A DNA stretch of 64,000 bases, taken from Shewanella sp. 1CM18E. Its GTDB lineage: Bacteria; Pseudomonadota; Gammaproteobacteria; Enterobacterales; Shewanellaceae. The notes beneath the pieces are model-generated. The model saw only the letters and a list, made by a program, of their open reading frames with translations. It made no database searches and was not told the DNA's origin. The stretch lies in assembly GCF_023161665.1 (NCBI RefSeq), contig NZ_JALNTW010000021.1, forward strand, positions 1-64,000, in the 5' to 3' direction. The translations under genes and the position numbers were made by a program. Position 1 is the stretch's first letter. Each line of letters begins with the position of its first letter. Positions 53,901 through 60,564 of this stretch are shown in pieces.

Positions 53901-56900
53901 TTGCAGCTGTTGCAGATGAAAGCGTAGAGCCATCAGCGGCACTTGTAGAAAGCTGAGAGTTCATAGAGCCTTCAGCTGGAAGCTTGCTTCCCATATAGTC
54001 CACGATTTCACCAAGGGTACGACACTCGGCTAGATCTTCTGGATTAAGCTCTGGTAGACCCGGTAGCTCATCTTGTACTGTGCCAAGAATTTCAACACGC
54101 TTGATAGAGTCGATGCCTAAGTCTGCTTCCATATCCATGCTTAGTTCAAGCATTTCAGTTGGGTAGCCAGTCTTCTCGGCAACTACTGACATCATAGTGG
54201 CTTGTACTTTCTCTGCGGAGAGACCGTTCGCTACAGGAGTCGCAGCAGCGGCACTTGTAGAAAGCTGAGAGTTCGTAGAGCCTTCAGCTGGAAGCTTGCT
54301 TCCCATATAGTCGACGATTTCACCAAGGGTACGACACTCAGCTAGATCTTCTGGATTAAGCTCTGGTAGACCCGGTAGCTCATCTTGTACTGTACCAAGA
54401 ATTTCAACACGCTTGATTGAGTCGATACCAAGGTCAGCTTCCATATCCATGCTTAGCTCTAGCATTTCAGTTGGGTAGCCAGTCTTTTCAGCAACCACAG
54501 ACATCATAGTCGCTTGTACTTTCTCCGCGCTTAGACCGTTTGCAGCTGGGGCAACAGTCGCAGTTGCTGTAACTGGAGCTGATGAGAGTTTAGAGCCGTC
54601 AGCGAGTTTAGAATTCATGTACGCCACGATTTCGCCTAGAGTACGACACTCGGCTAGATCTTCAGGGCTAAGTTCAGGTAGACCCGGTAGCTCATCTTGT
54701 ACTGTGCCAAGAATTTCAACGCGCTTGATAGAATCGATGCCTAAGTCGGCTTCCATGTCCATTTCAAGCTCTAGCATTTCAGTTGGGTAGCCTGTTTTTT
54801 CTGCGACTACAGACATCATAGTGGCCTGTACCTTGTCAGCAGAAAGACCATTCGCTGCAGGAATAGCAGTTGCTTGAGGCGCTGTATCTGCACTTGTAGA
54901 CAGCTGAGAGTTCATAGAGCCTTCAGCTGGAAGCTTGCTTCCCATATAGTCGACGATTTCACCAAGCGTACGACACTCAGCTAAATCTTCTGGGCTAAGT
55001 TCAGGTAGACCCGGTAGCTCATCTTGTACTGTGCCAAGAATTTCAACGCGCTTGATAGAATCGATACCTAAATCGGCTTCCATATCCATTTCAAGCTCTA
55101 GCATTTCAGTTGGGTAGCCAGTCTTTTCGGCAACCACAGACATCATAGTGCTTTGCACTTTCTCTGCAGAGAGACCATTCGCTACAGGGGGCGCAGCAGC
55201 GGCAATTGTATTAGCAGAGCCATCAGCAGCACTTGTAGAAAGCTTAGAGTTCATATAGCTAACGATTTCGCCAAGGGTACGACACTCAGCTAAATCTTCA
55301 GGGCTAAGTTCTGGTAGACCCGGTAGCTCATCTTGTACTGTGCCAAGAATTTCTACGCGTTTGATAGAGTCGATGCCTAAATCGGCTTCCATATCCATTT
55401 CAAGCTCTAGCATTTCAGTTGGGTAACCGGTCTTTTCGGCAACCACTTCAAGCATGGTGGCTTGAACCTTTGCAGCGCTCAAGGCTGAATCTGAGCTCAA
55501 GGCTGTTTGTTCGCTCAGGGCTGAAGACGTTGTCGCAGCAACACTTGTATGAGTTGGAACTATAGCAGCTTGAGCAGGCGCAGCTTGACGAGCAACTTGT
55601 GCCGACTCAGTTTGAATAGGTGCAGTTTGAACTGGAGCTGATTGTACCGCTGCAGCCTGAATAGGAGCTGGAGCTGTTACCGGTGCAGGCTGTGCTTGTG
55701 GAGCTTGAGTAGGCTGCACCGGCGTAGTGTTAACCGGCGCTGCAATCACAGGTTGAGCAACAACCTGGTTTTGAACCACTTGGCTTTGAATTGCTTCATT
55801 GTGAATGACAGGAGCGTAAGTTGCTTGGCTGCCATTTAGCAGGTTCAATGCAGCAATATTGCTGCCCGCTTGCATCTCAAGGAACTGCGTGTGGCTTTGC
55901 AGTGTTTGCGCTTGTAGCTGGTGGAACTGCTCCATTGAGCGCTGTAGGCTCTCTGGAATAGCAATCCCAGAACTGACCAACTTAGCTTGCTCTGTCATTA
56001 ACGTCGTGAAAGTCTCGCCGTATTGCTGCGGGATCTCCAAGAATTGCTGATGCAACTGCGCGGTTTGTTGCTGCGCAGCAAAGAAATTATTTAATGCATC
56101 ACCGCTAACGCTATGAGCTGCTGGCTTACTGTTTTTAGGCACGACTTGGTTCTCTATTACGGGAGCTACAACTGAACTGGTTTGAACTGCATTGGCTTGT
56201 ATTGAACTTGCCGGGGCGGCAACCTCAACAATCTTTTCAACTTCAACCACTTTCTCTACGATTTTTTCGACTTCAATTAATTTTTCAACTTCAACAATTT
56301 TCTCTTCAACTACATGTTCGATGAGTGAAGTGACGCTGCCTGTTTCTAAAGACTTAGCCATCTTAGCGCGAGTCGCTTTGCTGATATGGTTAGCAGCGTT
56401 TAGCGAAATACTCATAGGTGACTTCTTAGCAGGGGCAGCTATATCGGCTTGGTATGGGTCAATTTCACTTAGCACAACACCGGTAACGGCTAGCTGCATT
56501 GCAGCTTGCTTAAGTTGCACGTCACTATCACCTTTAGGGTTTGGGTTGATAGAGATGGTGCATACTTCTTGTTCGGTATTGGCTAGGGTGCCTTGCACTA
56601 ACTTTTGTAAGATGTTCTTTGGGCCAAACTCAACAAATACACGGGCACCGTCGTTGTACATGGCTTTAAGCTGGCTAGTAAATCGCACTGATTGAAGCAT
56701 ATGTTTCTTAAACGAGGCTTTAATCTTTGCTGCAGTGCTTTCATAAAGTCCGCCAGTTGCATTTGAGTAAAGTGCTCGGCTAGCTTTAGTAAACTTGGCT
56801 GCATCAATTGCTTTAGCAAATGGCGCTTGGGCGTGACCAACAAGTTCAGTGTGGAATGCACCTGATACTGGCAGGTTAATCGCTTTGTAACCAAGCTCAC

Positions 56901-59307
56901 TTAGTGCTTTAGCCGCATCAGCGGTAGTTGCTGTTGGCCCTGCAATCACAGATTGCGTTGGCGCGTTATAGTTAGCGACTTTCACCCCATCAAATTTAGC
57001 GATGGTGGCTTCAACGGTTTCAAGATCAGCAGCACTCTTGGTGATGATTGCATACATGGCACCTGCATCAGCTTCAACGCCATCTTTGGCTTCAGCTTTA
57101 GTCGCCATGGCATCGCCACGGGCAAAGGCCAGCTTATAGTAATCATCAGAGCTGATAACACCTGCCGCGCACAGTGCGCTTAACTCACCAAAGCTATGAC
57201 CGGCTACCATATCGGCATTAAAGCCTGCAGCGCTGAATAAGGCATATTGACCCATTGAAATTGCGCCGATAGCACTCTGGGCATTGGCGGTATTGGTCAA
57301 AGTCGCTTCTTGCGCTTTTAAGTCATCTTTATTAAATACAGGCTTTGGATACAGAGTTTGAGAAAGCGGTGTCTTATCATTGGCGGCAAACACTTTATCT
57401 GCGGTGACAAACTGCTGACGCATCTCAGGGTAATAACAAGCCAGCTCGCGGCCCATATTGAGGTATTGTGAACCTTGGCCTGCAAACAATGCGGCAACTT
57501 TACCTTCTATGGCTGCAGCGCGGTAGCTAGTGCCACCAGGTAGCTGCCATGCGTTATCATCACTGCTCGTAAGTTTAGCAACGGCCTGCTTAATTAGGTT
57601 TGCTAACTCTTCTGCAGTGCTAGCAACGAAACCGATACGTGGCGCATTTTTATCAAGCTCACGCACGCCATAGTTTGCTGCTGCATCTTTGAGGATAAAC
57701 TCGGCTTGGTTTGCAGATGCTGATAGTGCGTTTAACTCGTTAATTAGTGATGCTTTATCACTTGCGCTAACGAGGAAACTTTGCGCCACTTGGCGTTGAC
57801 GATATTTGGCTTTTTCGCTGTCATCGCGGCTGTGCTCTTGCTTGTACTCTTCAAGTACAAAGTGGAAGTTGGTGCCACCAAAACCAAATGAGCTAATACC
57901 CGCACGGCGCGGCGTACCATCAACACGTGGCAGCCATGGGCGGGTTTCAGTGTTTAAGTAAAACGGTGAGTTTTCAATATCAAGCTTAGGGCTTGGCTGA
58001 CTGACGTTAATGGTTGGCGGCAGTACTTTGTGATGCAGAGCCAATGCTGCTTTGATTAAACCTGCGGTACCTGCAGTTGACTTAGTATGACCAATTTGTG
58101 ACTTAACTGAGCCTAGTGCAATGTGCTGCTTGGTATCGTTGCCATCAGCAAACACAGAGCAAAGTCCGGCAAACTCTGCCGCGTCACCTGCTGCTGTGCC
58201 TGTGCCGTGAGCTTCAATCAGACCTAAAGTGTGCGGCGCAAAACCTGCGTCATCATAAGCGCGGTTGAGTGCTTTGGCTTGGCCTGACGGGCGAGGGGCG
58301 TAGATAGATTTAAATTTACCGTCAGATGAGGCGCCAATACCTTTAATGACTGAGTAAATGCGGTCGCCATCGCGCTCTGCATCTTCAAGACGCTTGAGCG
58401 CCACCATGCCGATACCTTCACCAATCATCATGCCTTTAGAATCAATATCAAATGGCTGAATGGTTTCGTTAGTGGTAAAGGCTGGGGTTTTTGAGAAACT
58501 CATATACATAGACGGTGAGTTATCGGTACACACACCACCTGTGATCATCATTTCAGAGCGACCTTCAGTTAGCTCTGTCAGTGCCATGCGCATAGCAGCC
58601 AGTGAGCCTGCACATGCGGCATCAACCACACAATTCATGCCGCCAAAATCAAAACGGTTGGCGATACGACCGGCAATCACGTTACCTAAAGATCCCGGGA
58701 ATGAGTTTTCTTCCCAGTGTACGTATTGGTCTTGGAATTTCTTGATCAGCATTTCGCTGTCGGTGTCGCTAATGCCGCTGTTGGCAAATACTTTCTTCAA
58801 TACTGGATATTGCAGGCGTGCTGTTAGGCTGTGGCTGATTTTTTGACCACCGCCGACACCTAAAGTAATACCGATTTTATCTCGGTCGTAACCTTCAGGC
58901 AGGTTGGCATCGGCCAAGACTTCTTTAGCAACGATCAGCGACAATAGCTGTGATGAATCGGTAAGCTCCAAAATGTTTGGCGGCAGGCCAAATTCCATTG
59001 GGTTGAAGTCCACATCTGGCAAGAAACCACCACGCTTACAGTAGCTCTTATCGGCTACGGTTTTATCAGCGTCGTAATACTCTTCTGGTTGCCAGTGAGT
59101 CGATGGTAATTCAGTAATCGCATCAATTTTCTCGCTGATTAAGTCCCAAAACTTATTCAAATAGCGAGAGTTGGCAAAGATGCTTGCCATGCCAACGATA
59201 GCGATTGGCATATCTTTAAGGCGTTTATTTAGGCGTGAATCAGCTTGTGAGTCTTGTGCTTGCTCAGTCGCGTTTGCTGATTTTGTAGGTTTAGAGGTCT
59301 GGCTCAT
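50989..59307 (-). CDS. pfaA: PfaA, multidomain PUFA synthase (KS-MAT-6xACP-KR-DH)
   Basis: The 2772-residue protein has these domains in order. A ketosynthase (about 35-490) has Cys232 in DAACAGS, His365 and His405. A malonyl/acyltransferase (about 600-900) has FAGQGSQ and Ser703 in GHSFGE. A charged VEK linker (about 994-1029) and a Gln/Ala/Pro-rich linker follow. Six tandem ACPs bear phosphopantetheine serines 1314, 1417, 1526, 1630, 1734 and 1843 (each DLGIDSIKRVE). A ketoreductase has its Rossmann GGAKG near 2175 and SAAGFYGNTGQSDYA. A C-terminal dehydratase-like hot-dog domain (about 2480-2740) has FIEDHRIGG. It makes the growing EPA chain from malonyl units. The ATG overlaps the pfaR stop (TAATG). 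Confidence 0.97.
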   Translation of the reverse strand: MSQTSKPTKSANATEQAQDSQADSRLNKRLKDMPIAIVGMASIFANSRYLNKFWDLISEKIDAITELPSTHWQPEEYYDADKTVADKSYCKRGGFLPDVDFNPMEFGLPPNILELTDSSQLLSLIVAKEVLADANLPEGYDRDKIGITLGVGGGQKISHSLTARLQYPVLKKVFANSGISDTDSEMLIKKFQDQYVHWEENSFPGSLGNVIAGRIANRFDFGGMNCVVDAACAGSLAAMRMALTELTEGRSEMMITGGVCTDNSPSMYMSFSKTPAFTTNETIQPFDIDSKGMMIGEGIGMVALKRLEDAERDGDRIYSVIKGIGASSDGKFKSIYAPRPSGQAKALNRAYDDAGFAPHTLGLIEAHGTGTAAGDAAEFAGLCSVFADGNDTKQHIALGSVKSQIGHTKSTAGTAGLIKAALALHHKVLPPTINVSQPSPKLDIENSPFYLNTETRPWLPRVDGTPRRAGISSFGFGGTNFHFVLEEYKQEHSRDDSEKAKYRQRQVAQSFLVSASDKASLINELNALSASANQAEFILKDAAANYGVRELDKNAPRIGFVASTAEELANLIKQAVAKLTSSDDNAWQLPGGTSYRAAAIEGKVAALFAGQGSQYLNMGRELACYYPEMRQQFVTADKVFAANDKTPLSQTLYPKPVFNKDDLKAQEATLTNTANAQSAIGAISMGQYALFSAAGFNADMVAGHSFGELSALCAAGVISSDDYYKLAFARGDAMATKAEAKDGVEADAGAMYAIITKSAADLETVEATIAKFDGVKVANYNAPTQSVIAGPTATTADAAKALSELGYKAINLPVSGAFHTELVGHAQAPFAKAIDAAKFTKASRALYSNATGGLYESTAAKIKASFKKHMLQSVRFTSQLKAMYNDGARVFVEFGPKNILQKLVQGTLANTEQEVCTISINPNPKGDSDVQLKQAAMQLAVTGVVLSEIDPYQADIAAPAKKSPMSISLNAANHISKATRAKMAKSLETGSVTSLIEHVVEEKIVEVEKLIEVEKIVEKVVEVEKIVEVAAPASSIQANAVQTSSVVAPVIENQVVPKNSKPAAHSVSGDALNNFFAAQQQTAQLHQQFLEIPQQYGETFTTLMTEQAKLVSSGIAIPESLQRSMEQFHQLQAQTLQSHTQFLEMQAGSNIAALNLLNGSQATYAPVIHNEAIQSQVVQNQVVAQPVIAAPVNTTPVQPTQAPQAQPAPVTAPAPIQAAAVQSAPVQTAPIQTESAQVARQAAPAQAAIVPTHTSVAATTSSALSEQTALSSDSALSAAKVQATMLEVVAEKTGYPTEMLELEMDMEADLGIDSIKRVEILGTVQDELPGLPELSPEDLAECRTLGEIVSYMNSKLSTSAADGSANTIAAAAPPVANGLSAEKVQSTMMSVVAEKTGYPTEMLELEMDMEADLGIDSIKRVEILGTVQDELPGLPELSPEDLAECRTLGEIVDYMGSKLPAEGSMNSQLSTSADTAPQATAIPAANGLSADKVQATMMSVVAEKTGYPTEMLELEMDMEADLGIDSIKRVEILGTVQDELPGLPELSPEDLAECRTLGEIVAYMNSKLADGSKLSSAPVTATATVAPAANGLSAEKVQATMMSVVAEKTGYPTEMLELSMDMEADLGIDSIKRVEILGTVQDELPGLPELNPEDLAECRTLGEIVDYMGSKLPAEGSTNSQLSTSAAAATPVANGLSAEKVQATMMSVVAEKTGYPTEMLELSMDMEADLGIDSIKRVEILGTVQDELPGLPELNPEDLAECRTLGEIVDYMGSKLPAEGSMNSQLSTSAADGSTLSSATAANGLSAEKVQATMMSVVSDKTGYPTEMLELSMDMEADLGIDSIKRVEILGTVQDELPGLPELNPEDLAECRTLGEIVSYMNSKLSTSAADGSANTSAANTSKPAAISAEARVELPPHSEVALKKLNAADKLENCFAADTSVVINDDGHNAGVLAEKLIKQGLKVAVVRLAAGQPQSPLSSDVASFELTSSDESELETSIAAVIAQIETQVGTIAGFIHLQPEANTAEQTAVNLDPQSFTHVSNAFLWAKLLQPKLVAASDARRCFVTVSRIDGGFGYLNTDALKDAELNQAALAGLTKTLSHEWPQVFCRALDIATNVDATHLADAITSELFDSQVQLPEVGLSLIEGQVSRVTLVAGEAANKTAQAELNSSDKILVTGGAKGVTFECALALAARSQSHFILAGRSELQALPSWAEGKQTSELKSAAIAHIIASGQKPTPKQVEAAVWPVQSSIEINAALAAFSEVGASAEYVSMDVTDIAAITAALNGRSNEITGLIHGAGVLADKHIQDKTLAELARVYGTKVNGLKALLAALEPSNIKLLAMFSSAAGFYGNTGQSDYAMSNDILNKAALQFTARNPQAKVMSFNWGPWDGGMVNPALKKMFTDRGVYVIPLKAGAELFATQLLAETGVQLLIGTSMQGGSDTKATEAASVKKLNAGEVLTTSHPRAGAQKTPLQAVTATRLLTPSAMVFIEDHRIGGNSVLPTVCAIDWMREAASHMLGAQVKVLDYKLLKGIVFETDAPQELTLELTPVADENSEPSAVEQQPKLQALISCDGRPQYKALLVSDNKPSEHSKQFDLGAKVITTAKELYSNGTLFHGPRLQGIESVTRFDDQGLIAKITLPKVELSDCGEFLPQTHIGGSQPFAEDLLLQAMLVWARLKTGAASLPSAIGEFVSYQPMAFGETGVIELDVIKHNSRSLEANVALYRDNGELSAMFKSAKITISKSLNSAFLPAALTKKTLATNSEAK
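53640..55500 (-). repeat. Tandem array of six near-identical ACP-coding repeats in pfaA
   Basis: Six copies of an ACP module, with DSI serine codons at 53779, 54106, 54418, 54730, 55057 and 55366 (spacings 327, 312, 312, 327 and 309 bp), joined by Ala/Ser/Pro linkers. All spacings are multiples of three. Long stretches are nearly identical at DNA level, which favours recombination between copies. Confidence 0.95.
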
Positions 59308-60173
59308 TATGAGTCTCCGCTGGGTGCCTGAGTGTCAGGCGTCTTGTTGTTTGTTGTATGCGTTTCTTTTGAGGTGTGGCGATTTGGCGTCGCACCAGGA
59401 AAGCGCTGCAAAAAGGTGTGATAGTTACGCACGAGTAACTTTCGTAAATGGAATGGCCCATGTTTAAGTACATAGGCCATATATCGATTTGTGGCTTGAG
59501 TATTGCCATCTTGATAGATGTCGAGATAGATCCAGTCGCTGTGAGGATCGATGCCGAGCAAAATTGAACTGGGTGTTTCTTCGGTCAATTGTGGTGGAAT
59601 AGTCAGTGACACCACTTGCACCACATTGTCGCCGTCGGTACTTGGCAGTGCCAAGGTTTTAGCCAGCGTTTCATAGTGCAAGGTATAGGTTTGCACGTCG
59701 CTGCCTTGGGTCACCGGGATTTGATTAAAGTAACGCATCGGCACATTCGGGCTTTGTATGTCACTGACGCGAGATACACCGTAACGCTTTAAACACCTTG
59801 CTAACCCAGAGCGTGAAACATTTGGGTTAATAAATTTTTGAGTTGCTTTTAATAGGGTGTCTAGCGGCATCTTCAATTGGTAACGCAAACCGACCACCAC
59901 ATATTCTTGTAGCGGGGTCAACGTGGTATTGAGGTGATGCGGAGTATTGGGGCAGTTTTTGACAGAGTCGCGTTTGCGCCACTTACGTACGGTGGCTTCA
60001 CTGATATTTAATATTTTAGAAAGTTGACTGACACTGAGATCCGACTCTTGTATGAATCGACGCATCTCGGGTGTAGTCGTGGCATTGCGATGCCTAGCTT
60101 CATTTTCTATTTGCGTACACTTATTCGAACTAATATTGGCTTCTTCTAAGTGTTCACTATTTGTTTTTGCCAT
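59307..60173 (-). CDS. pfaR: PfaR, transcriptional regulator of the pfa operon (IS481-type integrase-like)
   Basis: The 288-residue protein stands at the head of the pfa operon, where PfaR acts as an activator in Shewanella and related bacteria (family knowledge). Residues 46-68 form a helix-turn-helix (LSVSQLSKILNISEATVRKW). Residues 84-140 carry a second HTH-like region (LTPLQEYVVVGLRYQLKMPL, ending LARCLKRYGVSRVSDI), a pattern of IS481-family transposases. Residues 200-260 resemble the start of an RNase-H-like integrase core: LLGID with Asp209 is kept, but the TDN position reads VRN. The Glu third of the triad is absent. The stop overlaps the pfaA ATG by one base. Confidence 0.88.
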   Translation of the reverse strand: MAKTNSEHLEEANISSNKCTQIENEARHRNATTTPEMRRFIQESDLSVSQLSKILNISEATVRKWRKRDSVKNCPNTPHHLNTTLTPLQEYVVVGLRYQLKMPLDTLLKATQKFINPNVSRSGLARCLKRYGVSRVSDIQSPNVPMRYFNQIPVTQGSDVQTYTLHYETLAKTLALPSTDGDNVVQVVSLTIPPQLTEETPSSILLGIDPHSDWIYLDIYQDGNTQATNRYMAYVLKHGPFHLRKLLVRNYHTFLQRFPGATPNRHTSKETHTTNNKTPDTQAPSGDS

Positions 60174-60517
60174 CAGTTTAGCGGGTATCCGTTAATAATC
60201 TGTTGGGACTTAATAACGATGCAAGTAAAGGTGAACTTAGCGCTAAGCCACATTTTATCGTTATCTAGTCAATATTGTTTAGCTAATGGCACAGCAGACT
60301 ACCTGAGCTGATGGGGCAATACAATCACCTGGGACTGAATAATTACAGATACGACCAGATTGAGAGAACACTTGTAAGCTAAGTTGGTGTTTTTGTAAGG
60401 TAATCAGTATTCAAGGTTAAATGTGATCTGCATCGACTATTGGTGTTTTGTTTTTATAGTGTTGCTTGATGTGTGGTGGTTTTGTTGCGTACTGGTGTTG
60501 TTGAAGGCGGTGAAAAT
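60174..60517. other. Promoter region of the pfa operon
   Basis: About 340 bp between pfaR and the receptor terminator. It should hold the operon promoter. A TTGCAT-like -35 is possible, but no strong -10 or operator stands out. No open reading frame is seen. Confidence 0.5.
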
Positions 60518-60548
60518 AAATGCAACCTCTAACTAAGAGATTGCATTT
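60518..60548 (-). terminator. Hairpin terminator of the TonB-dependent receptor gene
   Basis: AAATGCAA.CTCT pairs with AGAG.TTGCATTT (one C/A mismatch) around AACTA. On the minus strand TTTATTTTC follows. It begins 17 bp past the receptor stop. Confidence 0.7.
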
Positions 60549-60564
60549 GGGTTATGTATCTAGT

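Noticed and set aside
53640..55500. Repeat array that could be mistaken for CRISPR or a satellite
   Set aside because: Units of about 310 bp are in frame and encode ACP domains with DSI serines. They lack short repeats with unique spacers.
40852..60173. Looking for the phosphopantetheinyl transferase (PfaE) within the pfa cluster
   Set aside because: No gene with an Sfp-type motif was found in the window, so it must lie elsewhere in the genome.
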